The notes under the pieces are model-generated. The model was given only the letters and a program-made list of their open reading frames with translations, ran no database searches and was not told where the DNA came from. A stretch of DNA of 64,000 nucleotides from positions 124,001 through 188,000 of the forward strand of contig NZ_JAAZQK010000013.1 in NCBI RefSeq assembly GCF_012275445.1, in the 5' to 3' direction. Position 1 is the stretch's first letter; each line of letters starts with the position of its first letter. Shown one piece after another: positions 33,010 to 44,615 of the stretch. This DNA is from Rhizobacter sp. SG703 (GTDB taxonomy: Bacteria > Pseudomonadota > Gammaproteobacteria > Burkholderiales > Burkholderiaceae_C). The position numbers and the translations under genes are program-made.

Positions 33010-35424
33010 TCAGGGTTGCGGCTGCAGCACCAGCGTGTGCTCCGCCACGCCGCCCCACACCGCCACATCCTCGACGCGCGCCCAGCGGTCGACCCAGTTC
33101 CGGTACAGCGGCGAGAACACGATGCCCGATTGCCCGCTCGACTGCATGAAGCGCGAGCGGCCTTTGTCGCCGAGGTCGTACAACGCACGCAGCGACGGGC
33201 CGTGCTCGTCCAGGTACAGCTCGCCGGTCGTCGCATCGGGCCGCAACCCGACCCGCGACACGTTGACCGTGTAGGTGTCGCCGCCGACCGGCGCACGCAG
33301 CTCGAACCAGCGGGCCAGCGCCTTCACCTTGCTGAACGGCCGGTGCTCGGCCCGCGCCTGGTGCGCCCGGCCCCATTGCCAGGCCGAGACATCGGCGCCT
33401 TGCGACTGCTGCAACTCGTCGAGCGCCCGCGTGAACGCCGCGTCCACCTGCTGCGCGCAGGTCTCGACCGCCGGCGTCGTCTTGTTGTCGCACCACCAGC
33501 CGTCCTGGCGCTCCAGCACGCCTTCCAGCGCCTCGCGGAAGCTGCGGCTGCCGAGCTGCCGCTCGTACAGCGCGCTGCCGAGTTCGTCGCTGAACACCGC
33601 CTGCGTCAGCTGCCGCGTCCAGGCCGACAGGATCAGCGGCACGGCGCGGTCGGCCGCCATCGTGCCGTCGAACGACGCCAGCTCGCGCTGCGCGGCCGCG
33701 GCCAGCGGGTGGGTCGACACCGCGCGCTTCAGCACCGGCAGCAGCTTCAGTGCCGCCAGCGACAACTGGTCGCGCTGGATCGCCCGCAGGCTGTCGATCG
33801 AATGCTTCGGCGTCGCGGCCAGCAGCTGTTCGATGCGCTGGTGGCGGTACGGCGGGGCCCACTCGCTGGTCAGGAAATGCGGGTAGTCCGGCCCGACGAT
33901 GCGCTGGTTCGCGGTCGCGATCCAGCCGCGCGCAGGATCGACCTCGCGCGGCGTCTCGCCGGCCGGCACGCTGCCGACCCAGTCGTAGCGCGCATCCCAG
34001 CCCGGCGCCGGCACCAGGCCCTTCAAGTCATTGGCCGGCCCGCGCACCGGCACGCGCCCGGCCGCCACCATCGCGATGCGGCCCTGCACGTCGGCCACCA
34101 CCATGCTCTGCATCGGCGCGACGTACTCCGCCGATGCCGCGATGAACTCGTCGACCGAGCGGGCCGCATTGAAACCGATGCCAGCATCGACCGAATCGGC
34201 ATCCGGGTCGAGCGCCGTCCAGCGCATCGCGAGTGCATAGGTGGGCGCGTTCGGCGCGCCGGTCAGGCCCTCGGTCGGGCCGCCGGCATCGGAGATCACC
34301 GGCCCGTGGCGGGTGCGGCGCACCGTCATCGTCACATCGGCATGGCCCTTCACCTTGATCACTTCGGTGCTGTGCTCGAACGCCGCCCAGCCGTCGGGCG
34401 TCTGGTACTGGGTGGCGTCGTCGGGGCGGATGCGTTCCAGGTAGAGGTCCTGCACATCGGGCGCGGTATTGGTGAAGCCCCAGGCGACGCGGTCGTTCTG
34501 GCCGAGCACGACGATCGGCAACCCCGGCATCGTCGCGCCGGCCACCTGGAAGCCGGGCGCGTCGAGCCGCGCCAGGTACCACAGCGACGGCGCGCTGAGC
34601 TTCAGGTGCGGATCGTTCGCGAGCAGCGGCAACCCGCTGTCGGTGTGCGAGCCGGCGACCACCCAGTTGTTGGAGCCGACGCCTTCGACGCCGGACTCGG
34701 GCGCCGTCAGCAGCGCCTGGCGGCCGAGCGTGCCGTCCACCTTCAGCCCGCGGAACAGCGCCGCATAGTCGGCGGTCGGCAGCGCCTTCTCGCCGGGGTA
34801 TGGCGGCAGCAGCTCGTTGATCCGCTCGACCGGCATCTTCAGCGACAAGCGCATGCGCAGCAGCTCGGTCGACCAGTTGCCGCCGAGGTCCCAGGCCATC
34901 ATCGTCGCCCAGGCGAGGCTGTCGACCGGCGTCCAGCGCTGCGGCTGCAGCCCGAGCAGCACGAACTCCGGCGGCCGCGCCTTCAGCGAGCCCTCCAGGA
35001 ACGCATTGATGCCGGCGCTGTAGGCCTCGAGTGCATACCGCGTGGCCGGGCTGGCCCGTTCCCACTGCACCTGCGCGGCCCGGCGCACGCCGAGCGCGCG
35101 CAGGAAGCGGTCGGTGTCCAGGGCCGGCTCGCCGAAGGCCTCGGCCAGCTGGCCGGCCCCGATGCGGCGGTGCGTCTCGAGCTGCCACAGCCGGTCCTGC
35201 GCATGGGCGAAGCCGAGACCGAACATCGCATCCTCGCGCGATGCCGCGTGGATGGTCGGCACGCCTTGCGCGTCACGCTCGATGCGCACCTCGGCCCGCA
35301 GGCCTTCGACGCGCTGCTCGCCGTCGACCTGGGGCAACGTGCGCCGCGCATACGTCCACAGCAGCGCTGCCGCCAGCAGCAACACGATCACCAGGCCCAG
35401 GGCGCCACGTTTCAGCCATGTCAT
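33010..35424 (-). CDS. Penicillin acylase family protein
   Basis: An 804-residue N-terminal-nucleophile hydrolase. An N-terminal membrane segment or signal (residues 8-24) is followed by the alpha chain (DAQGVPTIHA, FGLGFAHAQDRLWQLETHRR). The autocatalytic cut would precede Ser251 in GVGSNNWVVAGSHTDSG, exposing Ser as the nucleophile of the beta chain. The family hydrolyses amide bonds of beta-lactams and acyl-homoserine lactones, among others, so quorum-signal degradation is as plausible as penicillin hydrolysis. It is periplasmic or membrane-anchored. It stands alone on its strand. Confidence 0.92.
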   Translation of the reverse strand: MTWLKRGALGLVIVLLLAAALLWTYARRTLPQVDGEQRVEGLRAEVRIERDAQGVPTIHAASREDAMFGLGFAHAQDRLWQLETHRRIGAGQLAEAFGEPALDTDRFLRALGVRRAAQVQWERASPATRYALEAYSAGINAFLEGSLKARPPEFVLLGLQPQRWTPVDSLAWATMMAWDLGGNWSTELLRMRLSLKMPVERINELLPPYPGEKALPTADYAALFRGLKVDGTLGRQALLTAPESGVEGVGSNNWVVAGSHTDSGLPLLANDPHLKLSAPSLWYLARLDAPGFQVAGATMPGLPIVVLGQNDRVAWGFTNTAPDVQDLYLERIRPDDATQYQTPDGWAAFEHSTEVIKVKGHADVTMTVRRTRHGPVISDAGGPTEGLTGAPNAPTYALAMRWTALDPDADSVDAGIGFNAARSVDEFIAASAEYVAPMQSMVVADVQGRIAMVAAGRVPVRGPANDLKGLVPAPGWDARYDWVGSVPAGETPREVDPARGWIATANQRIVGPDYPHFLTSEWAPPYRHQRIEQLLAATPKHSIDSLRAIQRDQLSLAALKLLPVLKRAVSTHPLAAAAQRELASFDGTMAADRAVPLILSAWTRQLTQAVFSDELGSALYERQLGSRSFREALEGVLERQDGWWCDNKTTPAVETCAQQVDAAFTRALDELQQSQGADVSAWQWGRAHQARAEHRPFSKVKALARWFELRAPVGGDTYTVNVSRVGLRPDATTGELYLDEHGPSLRALYDLGDKGRSRFMQSSGQSGIVFSPLYRNWVDRWARVEDVAVWGGVAEHTLVLQPQP

Positions 35425-35570
35425 CGCTCGTTCCCCCTCGTCAGTTCCCGCACAGCGTAGCCGGCGCGATGAACGGCAGGCAGAAGCACCTCATTTCGTG
35501 CGATCTGCGTCAGCCACCGCTGTACAGAATGCCGGTGCACCTACACCTGCGCGTGCGTCGGCCGAAAGCC

Positions 35571-35927
35571 ATGCACGTGAAGCCCCAGGCCATCGACATG
35601 AAAACCGCACGCTCCTCGTTCGACCTCGACTTCGCCACCCTCCAGAGCATCCCCGGGATGCCGCAGGAGCGCCTGGCCCGCGTTGCGGCACGCCGTGTCT
35701 TCGTCGAGATGAAGCAGTGCTTCATGCAATCGGCCGCCGGGCTGCAGGGGGCGTCGGCGGCGCTGCTGAAGCGCCAGCTGCGCATCGCCGGCGACATCGG
35801 CGAACTGCTCGAACTGAGCGAGACGCTGCTCGCCGTGCTGCCGCCCGAGGACCGCAAGGCGGTGCGCCGCCAGCTCGACGCCGCGTTCCCGATGGCTGGC
35901 CGCGACACCGAATTCGTCCCGCTCTGA
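35571..35927 (+). CDS. Hypothetical protein
   Basis: An up to 118-residue protein I do not recognise. It is mostly predicted helical: residues 20-100 carry repeated amphipathic stretches (RLARVAARRVFVEMKQCF, LLKRQLRIAGDIGELLELSETLLAVL). It is rich in Ala, Leu and Arg with one cysteine and no signal peptide. A shorter start at 35598 (MKTARSSFDLDF) is equally possible, as neither has a good ribosome site. The divergent neighbour is the acylase; the downstream convergent neighbour is separated by repeat copy B. Confidence 0.6.
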   Translation: MHVKPQAIDMKTARSSFDLDFATLQSIPGMPQERLARVAARRVFVEMKQCFMQSAAGLQGASAALLKRQLRIAGDIGELLELSETLLAVLPPEDRKAVRRQLDAAFPMAGRDTEFVPL

Positions 35928-35951
35928 CAGACCCACCCCCGAAGCGCCTTC

Positions 35952-36045
35952 AGCGGGCCCCCTCGGGCTGACGCTCTCTCCCCCTCAAGGGGGCGCCGCC
36001 AGCGGCCCGGCCAAGCCGGTTCCGCGGCGGCCGCTTGGTGCGTCG
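35952..36045. repeat. Dispersed intergenic repeat, copy B
   Basis: It has the same motif order as copies A and C: CCCCCTCAAGGGGG, GCGCCGCCAGC, the hairpin ccggccaagccgg (36007-36019), TTCCGCGG and a GCTTGGTG-like end. It lies between two convergent genes, as copy A does. Confidence 0.65.
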
Positions 36046-36072
36046 GCGTCATACGCCACACATGCGCACCCC

Positions 36073-36585
36073 TCAGGCGCCGAGGGGACCCAGATAGTCG
36101 CTTTTCCCCAGCTCGACGCCGTTGTGGCGCAGCAGCGCGTAGATCATGTTCGTGTGGAAGTAGAAGTTGGGCAGCACGAAGGTGCGCAGGTAGACCTCGC
36201 CCTTCAGCGTCAGCGGACCGTCGCGGCGCGGGATCGTCACATCCCTGTCGTCGCTGCCGTCGATCTTCTCGGCGGGGATCGACTCGAGGAAGGCCACCGT
36301 CTTCGCTATGCGCTCGCGCAGCTCGGGCAGCGTCGTCTCCACGTCGTCGAACTTCGGCGACTCGATGCCGGCCAGCCGGGCCGCGCCGAACTTCGCCGCA
36401 TCGCTGGTCATCTGCACCTGCCGCGTGAACGGCAGCATGTCGGGCGACAGGCGCGTGCCGAGCAGCACGCCGATGTCGAACTTCTTCGCCTGCGCATGGG
36501 CTTCTGCCTTGTCCAGCCACTTGCCGATGTGGCCGAGGGTTCGCAGGAAGATCGGCACGCTGGCCGAGTACATGGTGAGGGACAT
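36073..36585 (-). CDS. DUF1993 family protein
   Basis: A 170-residue protein matching DUF1993: it begins MYSASVPIFLRTLGHIGKWLDKA and ends with FYFHTNMIYALLRHNGVELGK, both typical. The fold is a DinB-like helical bundle; histidines in the last 40 residues could bind metal. Function unknown. A GGAGACC ribosome site precedes the start. It diverges from a hydroxyacid dehydrogenase gene. Confidence 0.88.
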   Translation of the reverse strand: MSLTMYSASVPIFLRTLGHIGKWLDKAEAHAQAKKFDIGVLLGTRLSPDMLPFTRQVQMTSDAAKFGAARLAGIESPKFDDVETTLPELRERIAKTVAFLESIPAEKIDGSDDRDVTIPRRDGPLTLKGEVYLRTFVLPNFYFHTNMIYALLRHNGVELGKSDYLGPLGA

Positions 36586-36699
36586 CGCGGTCTCCGGATG
36601 AGGGCAACAAAAGGGGTGTGGGGGCGGATGCTAGCCTTCCTGGCCACATCCTGCCGGCGTGGGGTGGCGACGCCCCGCCGAGCATGCACAATCAAAGCC

Positions 36700-37707
36700 G
36701 TGAACATCATCATCCTCGACGACTACCAAGATGCGGTCCGCAAGCTCAAGTGCGCCCAGCGCCTGGAGCAACTGAATGCCAAGGTGTTCACCAACACCGT
36801 CAAGGGCATCGGCCAGCTGGCGGTGCGCCTGCGCGACGCCGAAGTGCTGGTGCTGATCCGCGAACGCACCCAGTTCCCGCGCCAGCTGCTCGAAAAGCTG
36901 CCGAAGCTGAAGCTGATCTCGCAGACCGGCCGCGTCGGCTCGCACATCGACCTCGAGACCTGCACGCGGCTGGGCATCGCGGTGGCCGAAGGCGTCGGCT
37001 CGCCGGTCGCGCCGGCCGAACTGACCTGGGCGCTGATCATGGCGGCGATGCGCCGGCTGCCGCAGTACATCGGCAACCTGAAGCACGGCGCCTGGCAGCA
37101 GTCGGGCCTCAAATCGGCGTCGATGCCGCCGAACTTCGGGCTCGGCATGGTGCTGAAGGGCAAGACGCTCGGCCTGTGGGGCTACGGCAAGATCGGGCAG
37201 ATGGTGGCCGGCTACGGCCGGGCCTTCGGCATGAATGTCGTCGTCTGGGGCAGCGAAGGCTCGCGCGAGCAGGCGCGGGCCGACGGGCACCACGCGGCCG
37301 ATTCGCGCGAGGCCTTCTTCGAGACCTGCGACGTACTGTCGCTGCACCTGCGGCTGGTCGACGAGACCCGCGGCATCGTCACCACCGACGACCTGGCCCG
37401 CATGAAACCGACCGCGCTGCTGGTCAACACCTCGCGCGCCGAGCTGGTCGAGGAAGGCGCGCTGGTGTCGGCGCTGAACCGCGGCCGCCCCGGCATGGCG
37501 GCGGTCGACGTGTTCGAGAGCGAGCCGATCCTGCAGGGCCACCCGCTGCTGCGGCTCGAGAACGCGGTCTGCACGCCGCACATCGGCTACGTGGAGCAGG
37601 ACAGCTACGAGCTCTACTTCAGCGCCGCCTTCGACAACGTCGTCAACTTCATCAACGGCACACCGACCCGGTTGGTGAACCCCGAAGCGATGCGGGTCAT
37701 CCGTTGA
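36700..37707 (+). CDS. D-2-hydroxyacid dehydrogenase family protein
   Basis: A 335-residue NAD-dependent dehydrogenase. The nucleotide fold motif is GLWGYGKIGQMVAGYGRAF, and the catalytic Arg, Glu and His are in NTSRAELVEEGAL, VFESEP and TPHIGYVE. The class includes glycerate, lactate and phosphoglycerate dehydrogenases; the exact 2-hydroxy/2-keto acid pair cannot be told. The family N-terminus (NIIILDDYQDAVRKL) fixes a GTG start at 36700; longer upstream frames are antisense to the DUF1993 gene. A chromate transporter gene follows after 45 bp. Confidence 0.9.
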   Translation: MNIIILDDYQDAVRKLKCAQRLEQLNAKVFTNTVKGIGQLAVRLRDAEVLVLIRERTQFPRQLLEKLPKLKLISQTGRVGSHIDLETCTRLGIAVAEGVGSPVAPAELTWALIMAAMRRLPQYIGNLKHGAWQQSGLKSASMPPNFGLGMVLKGKTLGLWGYGKIGQMVAGYGRAFGMNVVVWGSEGSREQARADGHHAADSREAFFETCDVLSLHLRLVDETRGIVTTDDLARMKPTALLVNTSRAELVEEGALVSALNRGRPGMAAVDVFESEPILQGHPLLRLENAVCTPHIGYVEQDSYELYFSAAFDNVVNFINGTPTRLVNPEAMRVIR

Positions 37708-37752
37708 GCCCGCAGGCCGCCGCCGACGCTCCCCGCCCACCGGTGTTCCGCG

Positions 37753-38325
37753 ATGCCTGACACCGAGCTTGCGCTGCGCCAGCCGGGTTCGCTTCGCGAG
37801 CTGTTCCGCGTCTTCAACCGCCTTGCGCTGCAAGGCTTCGGCGGCGTGCTGGCGGTTGCGCAGCGCGAACTGGTGGAGCGCGAGCGCTGGCTCGGCCGCG
37901 ACGAGTTCGTCGAGATCCTGTCGGTCGCCCAGGTGCTGCCGGGGCCGAACATCGTGAACCTGTCGCTGATGATCGGCGACCGTTTCTTCGGGCTGCGCGG
38001 CGCGTTCACCGCGCTGGCCGGCATGCTGCTCGCGCCGCTCGTCATCGTGCTGCTGCTGGCCGCGCTGTATGCACGGGCCGCGCAGCACCCGATGGTCAGC
38101 GGCGCGTTGCGCGGCATGGGCGCGGTGTCGGCCGGGCTGATCATCGCGACCGGGCTGAAGCTGGCGACCAGCCTGAAGCGCAACGAGATGGGCTTGCCGC
38201 TCAGCCTGGCGATCGGCGCCTGCACCTTCGTGATGGTCGCGCTGATGCGCTGGCCGTTGGTCTGGGTGCTGGCCGGGCTGGGTTCGCTGGGGATCGCGGC
38301 CGCCTGGTGGAGGCTGCGCCGATGA
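37753..38325 (+). CDS. chrA1: Chromate transporter, N-terminal half (short-chain type)
   Basis: A 190-residue membrane protein equal to one CHR domain. The signature is LALQGFGGVLAVAQRELVERERWLG, then AQVLPGPNIVNLSLMIGDR, with about five hydrophobic segments. CHR proteins export chromate or move related anions. Long CHR proteins fuse two such domains, but here the second is a separate gene 70 bp downstream, the 'short-chain pair' arrangement. Confidence 0.88.
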   Translation: MPDTELALRQPGSLRELFRVFNRLALQGFGGVLAVAQRELVERERWLGRDEFVEILSVAQVLPGPNIVNLSLMIGDRFFGLRGAFTALAGMLLAPLVIVLLLAALYARAAQHPMVSGALRGMGAVSAGLIIATGLKLATSLKRNEMGLPLSLAIGACTFVMVALMRWPLVWVLAGLGSLGIAAAWWRLRR

Positions 38326-38349
38326 GCACCGCACGGTCGTTCCGAAGGT

Positions 38350-38392
38350 GCTCGCTCCCCCTCGGGGGGACTGCCCGCAGGGCAAAGGGGGT
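38350..38392. repeat. Repeat-like element D inside the chromate transporter pair
   Basis: CCCCCTCGGGGGG followed by CTGCCC-GCAGGGC and AGGGGG. It resembles the first part of copy B (ccccctcggg...aaggggg), but lacks the ccgg-aa-ccgg hairpin. It fills most of the gap between the two chrA halves and borders the second start codon. Confidence 0.45.
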
Positions 38393-38395
38393 CGG

Positions 38396-38947
38396 TTGAA
38401 CGAGCTTGGGCTGCACGGGCTGAGCGCCGGCGACCTGTTCGCGCTGTTCAGCCATTTCCTGATGCTGAGCCTGCTGGCCGTCGGCGGCGCGATCACCACC
38501 GCGCCCGACATGCACCGTTACGTGGTCGGCGAGCGGCACTGGCTCAGCGACGACCTGTTCACCGCGTCGGTCGCGCTGGCGCAGGCGGCGCCGGGACCGA
38601 ACGTGCTCTTCGTCGCGGTGCTCGGCTTCAACGCGGCCGGCCTCGCAGGCGCCGCGGCCACGCTGCTGGGCATCATGCTGCCGTCGACCACGCTCGCGCT
38701 GTGGGCGACGCGCTGGAGCCATTCGCGCCGCGACACGCTGGGCGTGCGGGCGTTCAAGACCGGCCTCGCGCCGCTGACGCTCGGCCTGCTGCTGGCCACC
38801 GGCTGGATCCTCGCGGACCCGGTGCGCGACCGGCCCGCTGCGATCGTGCTGATCGCCGTCACGGTCGCGGTGATGCTGAAGACGCGTCTGAGCCCGCTGT
38901 GGCTGGTCGCACTCGGCGCCATCGTCGGCGCCCTCGGGTGGATCTGA
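38396..38947 (+). CDS. chrA2: Chromate transporter, C-terminal half (short-chain type)
   Basis: A second CHR domain of about 183 residues: LLAVGGAITTAPDMHRYVVGERHWL and ALAQAAPGPNVLFVAVLGF, with about five hydrophobic segments. It should pair with the upstream half to make one transporter. The start is uncertain: a TTG at 38396 gives the expected N-terminus, while the longer frame from a GTG at 38348 would translate the repeat element. An ATG at 38462 would cut into the first helix. Confidence 0.85.
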   Translation: MNELGLHGLSAGDLFALFSHFLMLSLLAVGGAITTAPDMHRYVVGERHWLSDDLFTASVALAQAAPGPNVLFVAVLGFNAAGLAGAAATLLGIMLPSTTLALWATRWSHSRRDTLGVRAFKTGLAPLTLGLLLATGWILADPVRDRPAAIVLIAVTVAVMLKTRLSPLWLVALGAIVGALGWI

Positions 38948-39010
38948 ATCCGGGAGCAGCCTTCGCAGTGGACGACGAACCCCGGATCGGCGTCCGGGCG
39001 ACCGGCCCGA

Positions 39011-39466
39011 TCAGGTCAGCGCTTCGGCCACCAATGCCGGCAGGTCGGCGAGATCGTGCAGCAGTTCCGGCGACAGCCCGTCGGGCAACTCGTCGAGCGC
39101 CGCGCCGCGCCACATCACCTCGGTGCTGCCGTTCGCGCCGCGCTGCACCACCACCCGCAACAGCAGGTCGGGCGACGCGTCGGAGCTGGTCATCAACACC
39201 GGCGTGCCGCCTTGCGTCGACTCGAACACGATCACCAGGCGCTGGCGCTCGTTGTCTTCGCCGACGCTCTGCTGCAGGCGCACCAGCACCGGCATGCCGT
39301 GCCGCTCGGCGCAGGCTTCGATGCGCTGCACGGTCTCGGTCACGCCGAACCGGCTGACGCTGGCACGCGTCAGGCGCTCTTCAGCGCCGAAGGCGCGGGT
39401 ACCACCCAGGGCTGCGACGATCATCGCGATGCCACCGGTCATCCAGAAACGAAACGGGCTCTTCAT
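39011..39466 (-). CDS. Exported hypothetical protein (possibly DUF302-like)
   Basis: A 151-residue protein with a signal peptide (MKSPFRFWMTGGIAMIVAAL, cleavage near residue 26). The mature part begins LTRASVSRFGVTETVQRIEACAERHGMPVLVRL, which vaguely recalls DUF302 domains, but the middle diverges, so this is tentative. The start at 39466 is preferred to the longer frame because GAGGGAG precedes it and the signal peptide then sits at the N-terminus. Function unknown; probably periplasmic. Confidence 0.65.
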   Translation of the reverse strand: MKSPFRFWMTGGIAMIVAALGGTRAFGAEERLTRASVSRFGVTETVQRIEACAERHGMPVLVRLQQSVGEDNERQRLVIVFESTQGGTPVLMTSSDASPDLLLRVVVQRGANGSTEVMWRGAALDELPDGLSPELLHDLADLPALVAEALT

Positions 39467-39671
39467 CGGGGGTCTCCCTCGGGTCACCGACAGACGATAG
39501 GGTTCGAACAGCGGTCCTTCAAGGGTCTGAATGTCACTCAACGTCGCTCCACAGTTAACGACGGTGTCGCGACCGTCACACCGTGCTCAGCACGAACGCA
39601 GAGTGTGATCCGAAGCGGTGACGCTTTGGTGAACGGCCCGGGGCCAATAGGGGTATCCAACGAACATTCAT

Positions 39672-39698
39672 GCGGCACTGCAGCACGCTGCAGGCCGC
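39672..39698 (-). terminator. Hairpin after upp
   Basis: GCGGC-CTGCAG pairs with CTGCAG-TGCCGC (one bulge) directly after the upp stop on the minus strand, without a strong T-run. It is terminator-like. Confidence 0.45.
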
Positions 39699-39702
39699 GA
39701 AT

Positions 39703-40329
39703 TCACTTGGTTCCGAAGATCTTGTCGCCGGCGTCGCCGAGGCCCGGGATGATGTAGCCCAGCTCGTTCAGGTGGCTGTCGATCGACGCCGTCCAGCAGC
39801 GCACGTCGGGGTGGGCTTGCTGCAGTGCGGCAACGCCTTCCGGCGCGGCCACCAGCACCAGCGCGCGGATGTCGGTGCAGCCGCGGCGCTTCAGCAGGTC
39901 GATGGTCGCGATCATCGAGCCGGCGGTGGCGAGCATCGGGTCGACGATCAGCGCGGTGCGCTCGTCGAGGTGGCCGACGAACTTCTCGAAGTAATGCTCC
40001 GGCTGCAGCGTCTCGTGGTTGCGCGACAGCCCGACCACGCTGACCTTCGCGCTCGGGATCATGTCGAGCACGCCATCGAGCATGCCGAGGCCGGCCCGCA
40101 GGATCGGCACCACCGTGACCTTGCGGCCGCTGATCTGGTCGATCTCGACCGGACCGCTCCAGCATTCGATCGTCGTCCGGGTCAAAGGCCAGTCGGCCGT
40201 GGCCTCGTAGGCGAGCAGCCGCGCGAGCTCGTGGGTCAGCTCGCGGAACTTCTTGGTCGAGATGTCGGCCTCGCGCAGCAGCCCGATCTTGTGGCGGACG
40301 AGCGGGTGGTTGACGGCAATGGTCGGCAT
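39703..40329 (-). CDS. upp: Uracil phosphoribosyltransferase
   Basis: A 208-residue enzyme that makes UMP from uracil and PRPP in pyrimidine salvage. The PRPP-binding motif is [22 protein letters not shown] and the uracil-binding C-terminus is [17 protein letters not shown]; both are intact. The length equals E. coli Upp (208). It is transcribed from rlmB toward the left with a 21-bp gap, so they probably share a transcript. Confidence 0.97.
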   Translation of the reverse strand: MPTIAVNHPLVRHKIGLLREADISTKKFRELTHELARLLAYEATADWPLTRTTIECWSGPVEIDQISGRKVTVVPILRAGLGMLDGVLDMIPSAKVSVVGLSRNHETLQPEHYFEKFVGHLDERTALIVDPMLATAGSMIATIDLLKRRGCTDIRALVLVAAPEGVAALQQAHPDVRCWTASIDSHLNELGYIIPGLGDAGDKIFGTK

Positions 40330-40350
40330 GGCGTGCTCCGGTGGGCGATG

Positions 40351-41094
40351 TCAGTCGGGCTGCTTCATCCGCTGGCGCAGCGCCTCGTACAGGCAGATGC
40401 CGCTGGCCACCGAGACGTTCAGGCTCTCGACCGCGCCGCGCATCGGCAGCCGCACCAGCACGTCGCAGGTCTTGCCGGTCAGCTGGCGCATGCCGCTGCC
40501 TTCGGCGCCGAGCACCAGCGCGACCGGCCGGGCCAGGTCGATGTCGTACAGCGACTGCTGCGCGTCGTCCGAGGTGCCGACGATCAGGATGTCGCGCTCC
40601 TTCAGTTCATTCAAGGTCCGTGCCAGGTTGGTGACCATGAAGTACGGCACCGTGTCGGCCGCGCCGCTGGCCACCTTGGACACGGTGGCGTTGATGCCCA
40701 CCGCATGGTCCTTCGGCGCGATCACCGCATGCGCGCCGGCGCCGTCGGCCACGCGCAGGCAGGCACCGAGGTTGTGCGGGTCTGTGATGCCGTCGAGCAC
40801 CAGCAGCAGCGGCTGCTCTTCGACGGCGTCGAGCGTGTCGTCCAGCGAATGGCTCATCGCCATCGCCTCGACCCGAGCGACCACGCCCTGGTGGCGGTGC
40901 GTGCCGCACAGCTTCTGCAGCCGGTCGTCGTCGCTGTCGACCAGCTTGGCACCGGCCTCGTTCGCCCGCTCGACGAACTGCCGCATGCGCTGGTCGCGGC
41001 GGCTCGCGTCGACGTGGATCTCGAGGATGGACTTCGGCGCGGTCTTCAGCCGCACGGTGACGGCGTGGAAGCCGAACAGGATCTTGTTGCTCAT
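40351..41094 (-). CDS. rlmB: 23S rRNA (guanosine-2'-O-)-methyltransferase RlmB
   Basis: A 247-residue SpoU-family 2'-O-methyltransferase. The N-terminal substrate-binding domain is followed by the knotted SAM domain with [28 protein letters not shown] and [22 protein letters not shown]. RlmB methylates G2251 (E. coli numbering) of 23S rRNA. The start at 41094 ([12 protein letters not shown]) matches the family; the frame is open further upstream into repeat copy C. Confidence 0.95.
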   Translation of the reverse strand: MSNKILFGFHAVTVRLKTAPKSILEIHVDASRRDQRMRQFVERANEAGAKLVDSDDDRLQKLCGTHRHQGVVARVEAMAMSHSLDDTLDAVEEQPLLLVLDGITDPHNLGACLRVADGAGAHAVIAPKDHAVGINATVSKVASGAADTVPYFMVTNLARTLNELKERDILIVGTSDDAQQSLYDIDLARPVALVLGAEGSGMRQLTGKTCDVLVRLPMRGAVESLNVSVASGICLYEALRQRMKQPD

Positions 41095-41139
41095 GGAAGT
41101 ATTGTGCCCCCCGGTCGCCATCGCTCCTGCCTCGCAGGC

Positions 41140-41275
41140 CGCGCTGGGCCAGAGGCCCAGCTCCTCGCCAGGCACGAACAATCCTCAGGACTGTTCGTGT
41201 CCGGGCTCGGCCCCCGAAGGGCGCCACCCGGCGGCCCGGCGAAGCCGGTTCCGCGAGGGGCGTTGCTCGATCGGT
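41140..41275. repeat. Dispersed intergenic repeat, copy C, with extra hairpins
   Basis: Bases 41198-41275 share the motif order of copies A and B, with the hairpin ccggcgaagccgg at 41236-41248. It is preceded by two further inverted repeats: CTGGGCC/GGCCCAG (41144-41160) and CACGAACA/TGTTCGTG (41173-41199). It lies between rlmB and a receiver-domain gene, both on the minus strand, and may terminate transcription of the receiver gene. Confidence 0.6.
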
Positions 41276-41299
41276 CGCGGCCTGTCGGCCGGCTCCGGC

Positions 41300-41662
41300 C
41301 TACGCGAGATGCCGCTGCACCATCCCGACCAGTTCGGCGTAGTCGAAGGGCTTGGCCAGGTAGGCATCGAAGCCGGACCGCAGGATGCGCTCCTCGTCGC
41401 CCTTCATCGCCAGCGCCGTCAGCGCGATGATCTTCAGGCCCGCCGTCGCCGGGCTGGCTCGCAGCAGCCGCGTCGCCTCCAGGCCGTCCATGCCGGGCAT
41501 CTGGATGTCCATCAGCACCAGCTCGGGCAGCTGCTCGCGGGCCAGCCGCACGCCCTCCTCGCCGCCTTCGGCGCAGATCACCTCGTGCCCGCCCTTCTGC
41601 AGCACCAGCTGCGCAAGCTTGCGGTTCTGTGCGTTGTCTTCGACGACCAGGATGCGTGCCAT
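41300..41662 (-). CDS. Stand-alone response regulator (CheY/DivK-like)
   Basis: A 120-residue single receiver domain. The acidic pocket is VEDNAQN, the phosphoacceptor is Asp52 (LVLMDIQMPGMDGLE), with TAL and the conserved lysine in AYLAKPF. There is no output domain, so it acts by protein interaction. It lies 24 bases after a hybrid histidine kinase and is its likely phosphotransfer partner. Confidence 0.93.
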   Translation of the reverse strand: MARILVVEDNAQNRKLAQLVLQKGGHEVICAEGGEEGVRLAREQLPELVLMDIQMPGMDGLEATRLLRASPATAGLKIIALTALAMKGDEERILRSGFDAYLAKPFDYAELVGMVQRHLA

Positions 41663-41686
41663 GGAGTGTCCTCGCCTTGTTCGTTG

Positions 41687-44512
<2,826 letters not shown>

Positions 44513-44615
44513 CCGTTCTCCGTTTGCGCGCCGACGGAGGCGGCGAAGAGCGAGCGCCCTGTGTATCACAGGTCGACCGCTTTCGCCTGCGGGCGCGTCC
44601 TGGGCGGCGTGTAGG

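Noticed and set aside
39490-39520. Possible tRNA T-arm (GGTTCGAA)
   Set aside because: There is no acceptor, D-arm or anticodon arm around it; it is a chance match.
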